From Haoranjiania flava (lineage in GTDB: Bacteria > Bacteroidota > Bacteroidia > Chitinophagales > Chitinophagaceae), in NCBI RefSeq assembly GCF_025631005.1, contig NZ_JAOTPL010000008.1:66263-130262 (forward strand): 64,000 bases of DNA, written 5' to 3'. Shown piece by piece: positions 1 to 8,407 of the stretch. Made by a program: the position numbers and the translations under genes. Below the pieces are notes generated by a model. The model had not been told where the DNA came from. It searched no databases and saw only the letters and a program-made list of their open reading frames with translations. The first letter of the stretch is position 1. Every line of letters starts with the position of its first letter.

Positions 1-2
1 AA

Positions 3-140
3 GGCCTGCCATTGGAAATATACTGTTTCACTACGCTGGGGCGTTTTGCAGAGTTCGAAAATATACAGGCTGATATTTTTGACCACATCATGGTTGCGGC
101 CAGTCATTTCGACCTCGAGATACTGCAAAGCAAAATTTAA
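3..140 (+). CDS. Mechanosensitive ion channel family protein, C-terminal end (5' partial)
   Basis: Frame 3 is open from the window edge to a TAA at 138-140 and gives 45 residues beginning GLPLEIYCFTT and containing AEFENIQADIFDH. This matches my memory of the C-terminal cytoplasmic end of MscS-like channels of Bacteroidota, where a 'GLPLEIY' strand is followed by a Glu-rich 'IQ-DIFDH' helix. Such channels open under membrane tension to release solutes during osmotic downshock. The rest of the gene lies outside the window, so family membership rests on a short stretch. The other two frames here are less protein-like. It ends 71 bases before sucC and is read in the same direction. Confidence 0.6.
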   Translation, partial: GLPLEIYCFTTLGRFAEFENIQADIFDHIMVAASHFDLEILQSKI

Positions 141-155
141 CTATATACAGTATTG

Positions 156-190
156 TTTGCAGAAACATTTGTTTGTTTCGCTTATATTTG
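156..190 (+). promoter_or_regulatory. Putative sigma-A type promoter of sucC
   Basis: A TTTG at 156-159 and a TATATTTG at 183-190 resemble the Bacteroidota -33 (TTTG) and -7 (TANNTTTG) elements. The spacer is 23 bases, slightly long for the usual arrangement. The -7 box lies 21 bases upstream of the sucC ATG, which would give a very short leader. Confidence 0.4.
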
Positions 191-211
191 TCCTGCATTT
201 AAAACTAAAAT

Positions 212-1423
212 ATGAATTTACACGAATACCAGGCTAAGGAAATTTTGAAGAATTACGGTGTGCCCGTACAGGAAGGCATTGCTGTAGAAACAGTGGAAGA
301 AGCTGTTGATGCTTACAGGAAAATCAAAGAAGAGACCAACAGTAAGTTTGCTGTAATAAAAGCGCAGATACACGCCGGTGGCCGCGGTAAGGGAAAGATC
401 AAAGGTAGCGAGCAGCGTGGTGTGCAGGTGGTGAAAAGTGAGGAAGAGGCAGCAACTGTTGCTAAAAATATTTTGGGCAATACACTGGTTACACTACAAA
501 CAGGTGAAGCAGGTAAGGTGGTGAATAAATTACTGGTAGCTAAAGATGCCTATTACGAAGGTCCTTCCCAAACAAAAGAATATTATTTATCTGTTCTGGT
601 AGACCGTGCCAAAGGTCAGAACGTGATCATGTACAGCACGGAAGGCGGCATGAATATTGAAGAAGTGGCGCACAATACGCCTGATAAAATATTTAAGGAA
701 TGGGTACACCCGGGCGGCAAATTATTGCCATACCAGGCCAGGAAAATAGCTTTTAACCTGGGGCTTTCAGGCGATGCTTTTAAAAACTGCGTAAAGTTTG
801 TGACTAACCTCTACAGTGCTTTTGCGGAAACAGATGCCAGCATGCTGGAGATAAATCCTTTGTTTAAAACTTCAGACGATAAGATTATTGCAGTGGATTG
901 TAAACTGAATATAGATGATAATGCACTGATGCGTCATAAAGATATCGAAGCGGTGCGCGATATTTCAGAGGAAGACCCTACCGAAGTAGAGGCCGGTAAG
1001 TACAACCTGAACTTTGTAAAATTAGATGGTAATGTGGGTTGTATGGTAAATGGCGCCGGGCTGGCCATGGCTACGATGGACATGATCAAGCTGAGCGGCG
1101 GCGACCCGGCAAATTTCCTGGATGTGGGTGGTACAGCCAACGCTGAAACAGTGGAAGCAGGCTTCAGGATCATCTTAAAAGATCCGAATGTAAAAGCTAT
1201 ACTTATCAATATTTTTGGCGGTATAGTGCGTTGCGACCGCGTTGCAGACGGTGTGATACAGGCATACAGGAAACTGGGCGATATAAATATCCCCATCATT
1301 GTACGTTTGCAGGGCACCAATGCTGCTGAAGCCAAGAAGCTGATTGATGAGAGCGGGCTGAAAGTGCAGTCAGCCATCTTATTGAGTGAAGCGGCAGAAC
1401 TGGTGAAGCAAGCTGTAGCTTAA
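212..1423 (+). CDS. sucC: Succinate--CoA ligase (ADP-forming) subunit beta
   Basis: This is the beta subunit of succinyl-CoA synthetase, which makes ATP and succinate from succinyl-CoA in the TCA cycle as a complex with SucD. The 403-residue protein begins MNLHEYQAKEILKNYGVPV, the classic family start. An ATP-grasp domain covers roughly residues 2-225, with the usual AGGRGKGKIKG segment near residue 60. The CoA-ligase domain follows, with MVNGAGLAMATMD near residue 275 and NIFGGIVRCDRVADG near residue 330. Length is normal. sucD is not adjacent, as is common in Bacteroidota. The last 11 codons plus stop and 20 bases beyond it (1388-1443) recur exactly at 9870-9925. A hairpin terminator follows at 1457. 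Confidence 0.97.
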   Translation: MNLHEYQAKEILKNYGVPVQEGIAVETVEEAVDAYRKIKEETNSKFAVIKAQIHAGGRGKGKIKGSEQRGVQVVKSEEEAATVAKNILGNTLVTLQTGEAGKVVNKLLVAKDAYYEGPSQTKEYYLSVLVDRAKGQNVIMYSTEGGMNIEEVAHNTPDKIFKEWVHPGGKLLPYQARKIAFNLGLSGDAFKNCVKFVTNLYSAFAETDASMLEINPLFKTSDDKIIAVDCKLNIDDNALMRHKDIEAVRDISEEDPTEVEAGKYNLNFVKLDGNVGCMVNGAGLAMATMDMIKLSGGDPANFLDVGGTANAETVEAGFRIILKDPNVKAILINIFGGIVRCDRVADGVIQAYRKLGDINIPIIVRLQGTNAAEAKKLIDESGLKVQSAILLSEAAELVKQAVA

Positions 1424-1443
1424 TTATTCAAAACCAAAATATA
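1388..1443. repeat. 56-bp direct repeat, left copy (sucC 3' end)
   Basis: These 56 bases, covering the end of sucC and 20 bases after its stop, are identical to 9870-9925. The offset is 8,482 bases. Identity stops at both ends (1387 T against 9869 C; 1444 A against 9926 T). The pair encloses the SusC/SusD/metallohydrolase/DUF4302 block, as attachment-type repeats or a recombination duplication would. Confidence 0.9.
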
Positions 1444-1456
1444 AAACGTACTTACA

Positions 1457-1490
1457 GCGCTGTTAACTTTTTAACGGCGCATTTTTTATT
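1457..1490 (+). terminator. Intrinsic terminator of sucC
   Basis: The arms GCGCTGTTAA (1457-1466) and TTAACGGCGC (1471-1480) pair with one G-U wobble and a 4-base loop. ATTTTTTATTT follows. It lies 33 bases after the sucC stop and just inside the left 56-bp repeat. Confidence 0.75.
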
Positions 1491-1780
1491 TCTCACATAA
1501 TTTATGCTTGTACAGTACCTCACTACAATAATCAACATTCGTTAAACACGCAAACAGTTGTTGAAATCCAACCTAAGGAAATTTAATTATAAGGCAACTA
1601 CTCTTTATGATAACATTGTATCCAATCAGAATGAAAGGTTAAAAAAATCATACTTAAAGTTTGGTTTAATGAAAATTAAATATATTTTTACACAATTGCA
1701 AACTTATACCAAAAGGTTTGCAATTTATCTGTTAAATATAATAGTTTATTAGATTTTCTAAACCACTAAATCAGGATTTT
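1491..1780. other. Gene-free AT-rich leader region before the SusC gene
   Basis: The intergenic stretch from sucC to the SusC gene (1424-1780) is very AT-rich. A 64-codon open frame at 1558-1752 starts at TTG and encodes a low-complexity Lys/Asn/Tyr-rich product, so I do not call it a gene. Apart from the sucC terminator and the inverted repeat at 1696-1723, I see nothing definite. The promoter of the uptake operon should lie here. Confidence 0.5.
1696..1723 (+). promoter_or_regulatory. Inverted repeat upstream of the SusC gene (possible operator or leader hairpin)
   Basis: TTGCAAAC (1696-1703) and GTTTGCAA (1716-1723) are perfect 8-base complements separated by 12 bases, ending 57 bases before the SusC start. 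It could bind a dimeric regulator or form a leader hairpin. No T-run follows, so it is not a terminator. Function is inferred from position only. Confidence 0.4.
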
Positions 1781-4700
1781 ATGAAACCAACGTTCGTGAG
1801 TTTTAGGTGTTTGTTTCTGCTACTGCTATTTGGTATCGGTTTGCCACTGATAACTTTTGCTCAAACCACACTACCAACTTCAGTTACCGGAAGCGTAAAA
1901 GATGAGGAAGGCGAGCCGCTGAGTAACGCAACCATCTTTAATGAGCGCACCAAAGAAACAGTATTAACAGGTGAAAATGGCGAGTTTACCATTGATCTGA
2001 AAGAAAATGACAAGATAACTATTACCTATGTAGGTAAGCAACCCAAAACCCTGACTTATAGGGTAGACACAGATTTTAATGTAGTATTGAACAATGACGA
2101 AAAAAGCAGGTTAGGAGATGTAACTGTAGTGGCCACTGGGTACACCAATGTCGACAGGAAATTATTTACTGGTTCCAGCACACAAATACTGGCGAAGGAT
2201 GCCATGCGCAGTGGCGTACCCGATGTATCCCGCATGCTGGAAGGTCAGGCCGCAGGTGTTTCCGTTCAAAACGTGTCAGGTACATTTGGAGCGGCGCCTA
2301 AGATCCGCATCAGGGGCGCAACTTCTTTGTCTGGCGATAACAAACCTCTCTGGGTTATTGATGGTATTATCCTGGAGGATATAGTCAATATTTCAAATGA
2401 AGCCCTCACCACAGGCGATGCTAATACGTTGATAGGATCTTCTATCGCCGGGTTAAACCCAGATGATATTGAGTCTATGACTATTTTAAGAGACGCTGCT
2501 GCTACAGCGCTATATGGGGCACGTGCTATGAATGGAGTAATAGTGGTGAACACAAAAAAAGGCAGGAATACGCAAGGACGTGCCAGCATCAATTACAGCG
2601 GGAACTTTACAACCTATCTAAAACCTAATTACAGTCAGTTCGACATAATGAATTCTGCAGAACAAATGTCTGTAATGCTGGAATTGGAAAACAAGGGATA
2701 TTTCAATCATAGCCAGATTTCGCGGGGCTCTTCAGGTGGCATTTTCTTTAAAATGTACAATAAAATGTATGACTACGATCCGGCAACTGACAGCTATGCT
2801 TTGAAAAATACATTATCCGACAGGCTTGCTTTTCTGCAACGCTACGCCAAAGCCAATACGGATTGGTTTGACGTACTTTTTAAAAATTCCCTGTTGCAGG
2901 AGCATTCTGTAAGTATCACAACCGGTTCAGACAAGGCGCAAACCTATTTTTCAACCAGTTTCCTCAATGATAATGGGCAATCATTAGGAGATAAAGTAAA
3001 ACGTTATACTGCCAACTTTAGAAACAATATCAAAATTAATAATAAACTAAGTGTGGAATTCGGCGTAAATGGCTCGATAAGAGACCAGCGCGCACCAGGT
3101 ACACTTACCAGAAATTCAGATCCGGTTTATGGCCAGTATTCCAGGGATTTTGATATTAACCCATATTCATATGCTTTAAATACCAGCCGTCTTTTAACCC
3201 CTTATGACGAGAATGGAAACCTGGAATTTTTTACCAGGAACTATGCCCCATTTAATATCTTAAATGAATTAGAGAAAAATTATCTGGAGCTAAAGAGCTA
3301 TGAAATGCAGGTACGTGGTGGATTAAAGTACAATATTATTCGCGGATTGAACTATTCATTCGATGCTGCCTACAGGTTTGCCAATACTAAAAGACAGCAC
3401 TATATTAAGGAAGGTTCCAATATGGCAGAGGCATTCCGTGCAAATGGAGATGCTACAATTGCAGCAGGTAATATTCAACTTTATAAAGATCCTGACCTGC
3501 CGAATAGTTTACCTGTAGTGGTATTGCCTGAAGGTGGTTTCTATAACACCAACGATAATGCGCTGAAAAATTATTACATGAGAAATACGCTTGAATATGA
3601 TAAGAGGTGGGGTGAGGCGCATTGGATTAACTTCTTGGGAATGACGGAAATCAGGTATACAGACCGGCAGTTCTCTAACTTTCAGGGGATAGCCTATCAA
3701 TATGAAAATGGCGGTTTAGTAAATCCGAACTACCGCTACTTCAAGAAAATGATCGAAGGTGGGCAGTCCTATTTTGGAATGGATTATGGGTACGAACGTT
3801 TTGTGGCCAACATGTTGAGAGCGGCATATTCATTATATGAAAAGTATACTATAAATGCTACTTACAGATATGATGGTGCCAACCTTATGGGTAGATCTCC
3901 GGTGGCACGCTGGGTGCCTACATGGAACATAAGTGGTGCCTGGGATATAGACCGGGAAAATTTCTTTAACCCTGAGAATAAAATACTATCATCAGCCCGT
4001 GTGCGTGCTACGTATGGCTTAGTAGGTAATTTAGGAAACGCTACCAACTCTTCAGCTGTTTTTTACAATCAGATCACGTATAGGCCATATGAAAATGAAA
4101 AAGAAGCCGCTATAGGAATCAGTAGTTTGGAAAATTCGCAATTGACATGGGAGAAACTCTATGAATTAAACCTGGGTGCTGATCTTTCATTTTTACAGAA
4201 AAGAATTGACCTGACAGTAGACTGGTATAAACGCAATATTTTTGACCTGATAGGGCCTATAAAAACGTCAGGTATCGGTGGACAGTTTACCAAAACGGCA
4301 AACTACGGCAATATGACTGCACAAGGCTTTGAATTTACTTTGGGAGGAAATGTTATCCGCAATCCGGAAGGTTTTAACTGGCGTACACAATTTAATTTTG
4401 GTTACAATGAAAATAAAATCACCAACCTCGATGTAAACCCTAATATCTGGACATTGGTAAGGGCGGAGGGTGGTGCTATGAAAAATTATTCACAAAGAGG
4501 TTTATTTTCAATTAAATTCGACGGGCTTGATCCTCAATACGGATATCCCACCTTTATTAACGAAAAGGGAGAGAAAGACACTTACATATATTTGCAAAGT
4601 GATGATGTTGAGCACTTACACTATCATGGTCCGGTTGATCCCGTACTCACCGGAGGTTTTTTCAACAGGATAACATATAAAGGATTTTCGCTTTCAGCAT

Positions 4701-5176
4701 TATTTACTTTTGCATCGGGTAACTATATCAGGTTGCAGCCTACTTTCTCCTCGTTTTATTCAGATATGGTTTCTATGTCAAAAGATATGGTTAACCGTTG
4801 GATTATGCCGGGAGATGAAACGCATACCACCATTCCCGCCTTGCTGGACCGGCATACGGCTGACAATGTGAGACGCGCTAATGGCAGCACGGTTAGCGCC
4901 ACCTTTCCGTACAACGCTTACAACTATTCAACTGAACGTGTTGCGAAAGGGGATTTTGTGCGGTTTAAAAATATCTCTTTAGCTTATGTATTGCCAAATA
5001 GTTTAATTAACCGTTGGGGCCTGTCTTCTGCACAAATAGCATTAGTTGGTAATAATATAGCGCTGCTATATGCAGATAGGAAATTGAATGGCGCTGACCC
5101 GGAATTTTTCAACAACGGTGGCGTGGCTATGCCCATACCAAGACAATATACACTATCAGTAAAATTCGGCCTCTAA
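1781..5176 (+). CDS. SusC/RagA-family TonB-linked outer membrane protein
   Basis: This is an outer-membrane, TonB-dependent import channel that works with a SusD lipoprotein lid to take up oligomeric nutrients. The 1,131-residue protein has a signal peptide (about residues 1-28, ending FAQT) and a carboxypeptidase-regulatory-like beta-sandwich (about 35-115, VTGSVKDEEGEPLSNATI). A plug domain follows, with RMLEGQAAGVSVQNVSG and the characteristic RIRGATSLSGDNKPLWVIDG near residues 178-196, then a long beta-barrel ending IPRQYTLSVKFGL. No N-terminal STN domain is seen, so direct anti-sigma signalling is unlikely. SusD follows after 34 bases. The substrate cannot be read from sequence; the metallohydrolase two genes downstream hints at a peptide or protein ligand. 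Confidence 0.95.
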   Translation: MKPTFVSFRCLFLLLLFGIGLPLITFAQTTLPTSVTGSVKDEEGEPLSNATIFNERTKETVLTGENGEFTIDLKENDKITITYVGKQPKTLTYRVDTDFNVVLNNDEKSRLGDVTVVATGYTNVDRKLFTGSSTQILAKDAMRSGVPDVSRMLEGQAAGVSVQNVSGTFGAAPKIRIRGATSLSGDNKPLWVIDGIILEDIVNISNEALTTGDANTLIGSSIAGLNPDDIESMTILRDAAATALYGARAMNGVIVVNTKKGRNTQGRASINYSGNFTTYLKPNYSQFDIMNSAEQMSVMLELENKGYFNHSQISRGSSGGIFFKMYNKMYDYDPATDSYALKNTLSDRLAFLQRYAKANTDWFDVLFKNSLLQEHSVSITTGSDKAQTYFSTSFLNDNGQSLGDKVKRYTANFRNNIKINNKLSVEFGVNGSIRDQRAPGTLTRNSDPVYGQYSRDFDINPYSYALNTSRLLTPYDENGNLEFFTRNYAPFNILNELEKNYLELKSYEMQVRGGLKYNIIRGLNYSFDAAYRFANTKRQHYIKEGSNMAEAFRANGDATIAAGNIQLYKDPDLPNSLPVVVLPEGGFYNTNDNALKNYYMRNTLEYDKRWGEAHWINFLGMTEIRYTDRQFSNFQGIAYQYENGGLVNPNYRYFKKMIEGGQSYFGMDYGYERFVANMLRAAYSLYEKYTINATYRYDGANLMGRSPVARWVPTWNISGAWDIDRENFFNPENKILSSARVRATYGLVGNLGNATNSSAVFYNQITYRPYENEKEAAIGISSLENSQLTWEKLYELNLGADLSFLQKRIDLTVDWYKRNIFDLIGPIKTSGIGGQFTKTANYGNMTAQGFEFTLGGNVIRNPEGFNWRTQFNFGYNENKITNLDVNPNIWTLVRAEGGAMKNYSQRGLFSIKFDGLDPQYGYPTFINEKGEKDTYIYLQSDDVEHLHYHGPVDPVLTGGFFNRITYKGFSLSALFTFASGNYIRLQPTFSSFYSDMVSMSKDMVNRWIMPGDETHTTIPALLDRHTADNVRRANGSTVSATFPYNAYNYSTERVAKGDFVRFKNISLAYVLPNSLINRWGLSSAQIALVGNNIALLYADRKLNGADPEFFNNGGVAMPIPRQYTLSVKFGL

Positions 5177-5210
5177 TTGGCTATAATATAAATTTATCAA
5201 CACTGAAAAT

Positions 5211-6683
5211 ATGAAGAACAATAAATTACTAATAGGATTTACACTGCTTATTTCACTGGCATCGTGCAAAAAATATTTAGATCAGGATCCTGATACCAGA
5301 GCTGAAGTAAATACAGTAGACAAAGTAGCTCAATTGGTTACCTCTGCGTATCCTACGCGTAACTATTTTGCCATCACAGAAACCTATTCAGACAATGTGC
5401 AGGACAAAGGTCCGGGAGTTGGCCATCTCAACGAACCGTTTCCTGATTTGTATTTCTGGAAAGATATAAAGTCAGATGGCAATAACACACCTACCGAATA
5501 TTGGAACGGCGTGTATGCAGGCATAGCTGCTGCAAACCAGGCATTGGAATCTATTAAAAAATATAATTTAGGAGACGCAGTCAACCCATATAAAGGAGAG
5601 GCGTTAGTGGCAAGGGCTTACGGCCATTTTATGCTGGTAACATTGTTTGCCAAAGCATACCGTATAGGCGGCGACAATAGCTCTCCGGGTATACCGTACG
5701 TGACTGAACCTGAGACAGAAGTAATTAAAAAGTATACCAGGGGCACAGTCGCTTCGGTTTATGACAATATTCAAAAGGACCTGGAAGAGGGTATGCCGCT
5801 GCTTGCGGGCGGGCAATGGAAGGTGCCTAAGTATCATTTTACAGTCCCGGCAGCTAACGCATTCGCTTCAAGGTTTTATCTCTTCAAAGGAGATTGGGAC
5901 AAAGCTATACAGGCAGCCAATAAAATATTTCCTAATGGCGATTTTACAGGTAATATCAGGCCACAGGCTACTGAATGGAGAAATGCTACTTTGAACGAAT
6001 ACAATATAATGGCTACCAAGGCAGACCAAAAATATAATTTATTGCTAAGTGAAACTTACAGCGTATACCAGCGTAGTACAGCAGCCGCGGGCAGCCGCTA
6101 CGGGTTTGGAACCCAGAAATACCAGGAAGTATATAATGGCAACACAGTGGCAGGCGCACCTTTTTACAACAAAGGCATTAGTTATGGTGTGCCTCATTAT
6201 ACGGTATATATTTTACGCGAGTATTTTCATTATACCAACGTGGCTGCAGGTATCGGTTACCCATACGTGATGTCTCCATTATTTGTATCAGACGAGGCTT
6301 TGATAAACAGGGCGGAAGCTTACGTAAACAAAGGCAATTTTGCTGATGCGCTTAAGGATCTGAACCTTTTTGCAAGCGCACGTATTGTAAACTACAATCC
6401 TGCAACTCATGCAGTGACGCTGGAGAAAGCAAAAGCATTCTTCAAGGTTACGGATGATAAAGAAGCATTAATAAAAACTGTATTGCAATTCAAGCAGATT
6501 GCTTTTATGGGTGAAGGTATGCGCTGGTTTGATATGTTGAGGCACAGGATACCATCAGTTCATACGCACATCGCTGCTGATGGTACAGAAACCACACAAA
6601 CCCTTGAGCCTGATGATAACCGCAGGATGTTTCAGATACCGCAGGAAGCCACTATTGCAGGTATAGAACTAAACCCGCGATAG
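5211..6683 (+). CDS. RagB/SusD-family nutrient-binding lipoprotein
   Basis: This is the surface-exposed lipoprotein that caps the SusC channel and binds substrate. The 490-residue protein has a lipoprotein signal (MKNNKLLIGFTLLISLASC, lipid Cys19) followed by KKYLDQDPDT, a typical SusD N-terminus. It has the helical TPR-like middle region of the family and a C-terminal segment with GEGMRWFDMLRH, a SusD hallmark, ending in the usual 'RRMFQIPQEATIAGIELNPR' style. It lies 34 bases after the SusC gene and surely shares its transcript. Length is normal for the family. Confidence 0.93.
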   Translation: MKNNKLLIGFTLLISLASCKKYLDQDPDTRAEVNTVDKVAQLVTSAYPTRNYFAITETYSDNVQDKGPGVGHLNEPFPDLYFWKDIKSDGNNTPTEYWNGVYAGIAAANQALESIKKYNLGDAVNPYKGEALVARAYGHFMLVTLFAKAYRIGGDNSSPGIPYVTEPETEVIKKYTRGTVASVYDNIQKDLEEGMPLLAGGQWKVPKYHFTVPAANAFASRFYLFKGDWDKAIQAANKIFPNGDFTGNIRPQATEWRNATLNEYNIMATKADQKYNLLLSETYSVYQRSTAAAGSRYGFGTQKYQEVYNGNTVAGAPFYNKGISYGVPHYTVYILREYFHYTNVAAGIGYPYVMSPLFVSDEALINRAEAYVNKGNFADALKDLNLFASARIVNYNPATHAVTLEKAKAFFKVTDDKEALIKTVLQFKQIAFMGEGMRWFDMLRHRIPSVHTHIAADGTETTQTLEPDDNRRMFQIPQEATIAGIELNPR

Positions 6684-6804
6684 TTTATATATTTTTAATA
6701 CTATAAAATATACGTATGAAAAGCAGTATCATGAATCATTCTTTATAGACGGAAATTCCAAAGAAGATTCGAACATATCCATTAAAACAACAAAAAATAT
6801 ACGG

Positions 6805-8208
6805 ATGAAAAACTATATTTTATTTATAATCCTGTCTGCATGTTTAGCAGTCTCCTGTAAAAAGAGCGATGGACCTCTTGATGTAGACCTTACAAAATAC
6901 AATGCAGACAATTATGTACCAGACCCGGTGATAGACAAATGGCTCACAGATAGCCTGAATACACCCTATAACATTCAGACAGTATACAGGTTTGAAAGAA
7001 ACCTTACAGACGTTTCGCGCAATATTTCGCCGGTAGACCTGGAGAAAGTGCTGCCAACTATGCAGGCGGTTCGTAATATATTCCTGAAGCCTTATGAAAA
7101 AATAGCCGGCACAACTTTTATAAAAAAATTGACTCCAAAGCAATTCGTACTATACGGCTCTCCATCGTATAATGATAATGGTAGTATAGTACTGGGTACT
7201 GCTGATGGCGGGCGAAGAGTAGTGTTATACAGGTTAAATGCTATTGATCTAAAAAATGGTGACAATGTACGAGAGATCATGCGCACTATACATCATGAGT
7301 TTACACACATCATTAACCAGAATGTAGCTATACCGCCTTCGTTTGAGTTTACCTCTAAGGCTGATTATACCACCGATTGGACAGGTAGCGGCAATACAGC
7401 TGCTCTGGCTAAAGAACTGGGCTTTATTTCTCAATATTCACGCAGCTCATACAGTGAAGACTTCGCTGAAATGATTGCTCATTTGCTGGTAGAAGGCCAG
7501 CAGTGGTTCAATAACTACATAAATACAACTAACCCCAAAGCTAAGGCGGCGTTGCTGGCTAAAGAAAAAGATGTAATAGATTACTTCAATACTTATTTTT
7601 CTATAGATTTCCGTGCTTTGCAGGCGGAGGTGCAAACTGCCCTGAAAGACCTGTATGGCGCTAAAGATCCGGCGGATGTTTCCAGCACGTTGCTACCACT
7701 TATGATAGCTAATAATCGTGTAAGCAGCATCACCTATGATCCGGCAGCGGAGCACTACACCAAATATGGCAGATCGGCTGCATTTAATACGGTGTACAAC
7801 AACTATAAAGCTGCGTTAGCTACAGGTGGCAGAAACCTGACAAGTATACAATTTCTCTTCTTGAATGGCACAACAATGGTATTCCGTGCCAATTATTCTA
7901 ACTCGTCCGGAAGTGTACTTTCTGCAGATTATAATTTTAATTTTACTATAAATACTCAAACCGGCCTGACTGTATTCATAAAAGCTATACCTGAAGGAAC
8001 AGGCACTACTTATAATAATGGCAACGTTGCAGCATTAAAAACTTCTTTTGAACAGATAATACTCCCATACCTGACTAACAGAAGGTTTATAGCTGCATGG
8101 CTGCCCACCACTATCGCCGAAAACAATCCTCTGTACAGAACGTTTGCGGGCTTTTATGTAGATGGTACGCCTACAGATTATGTTTATGGTCCTATAGTAT
8201 TAAAATAA
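6805..8208 (+). CDS. SusCD-associated zinc metallohydrolase lipoprotein (HExxH)
   Basis: This is a predicted surface lipoprotein peptidase or hydrolase. The 467-residue protein has a lipoprotein signal with lipid Cys18 (LAVSC) and the zinc motif HEFTH at residues 164-168, preceded by REIMRTIH. A downstream EDFAEMIAH segment could give the third ligand. This arrangement fits the family of 'substrate import-associated zinc metallohydrolase lipoproteins' that sit beside SusC/SusD genes. Cleaving a protein or peptide before import is a reasonable inference. It follows the SusD gene by 121 bases. That gap holds a second ATACGTATGAAA start-like context at 6709-6720 which opens only a short frame. 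Confidence 0.85.
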   Translation: MKNYILFIILSACLAVSCKKSDGPLDVDLTKYNADNYVPDPVIDKWLTDSLNTPYNIQTVYRFERNLTDVSRNISPVDLEKVLPTMQAVRNIFLKPYEKIAGTTFIKKLTPKQFVLYGSPSYNDNGSIVLGTADGGRRVVLYRLNAIDLKNGDNVREIMRTIHHEFTHIINQNVAIPPSFEFTSKADYTTDWTGSGNTAALAKELGFISQYSRSSYSEDFAEMIAHLLVEGQQWFNNYINTTNPKAKAALLAKEKDVIDYFNTYFSIDFRALQAEVQTALKDLYGAKDPADVSSTLLPLMIANNRVSSITYDPAAEHYTKYGRSAAFNTVYNNYKAALATGGRNLTSIQFLFLNGTTMVFRANYSNSSGSVLSADYNFNFTINTQTGLTVFIKAIPEGTGTTYNNGNVAALKTSFEQIILPYLTNRRFIAAWLPTTIAENNPLYRTFAGFYVDGTPTDYVYGPIVLK

Positions 8209-8230
8209 AAAATTATTTAGCACACAAGTG

Positions 8231-8307
8231 AACATGAAATAACAATTGATTAAGCGAATGTATAGGATTGTATATTCCATGTATTTTTAAATTTATAACA
8301 TGAATCA
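8231..8307 (+). repeat. Degenerate copy of the ATG-AAA leader element upstream of the DUF4302 gene
   Basis: This segment has the layout of the leader elements at 22, 25, 28 and 56 kb. It holds ACATGAAATAAC at 8233-8244, about 35 bases of spacer, ATTCCATGT at 8275-8283, an AT-rich stretch and then ACATGAATC at 8298-8306. The arms ACATGAAATA and TATTCCATGT are complementary except for one A-C position, the same position that mismatches in the clear copies. It is on the plus strand, in sense with its downstream gene. Inner sequence is not conserved, so this is probable rather than certain. Confidence 0.45.
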
Positions 8308-8407
8308 GATAAATTATGTAAAAGCAGCAAAGAGGTGCACCAAGGTCATTTCGTTACAAAGGCCACTGAATAGTTTCCTCAGAGGCGCTGACAAAAAAAA
8401 TACACGT

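Noticed and set aside
1..12. Possible minus-strand ATG at 12 for a gene leaving the left edge
   Set aside because: Only four codons are visible and the plus-strand channel frame explains the sequence better.
46..237. 63-codon frame upstream of sucC
   Set aside because: It overlaps the end of the frame-3 channel gene and the sucC start; the product is low-complexity and unlike any protein. The frame-3 tail is more convincing.
1558..1752. 64-codon frame before the SusC gene
   Set aside because: TTG start, AT-rich composition and an Asn/Lys/Tyr-rich product; it lies in the promoter region.
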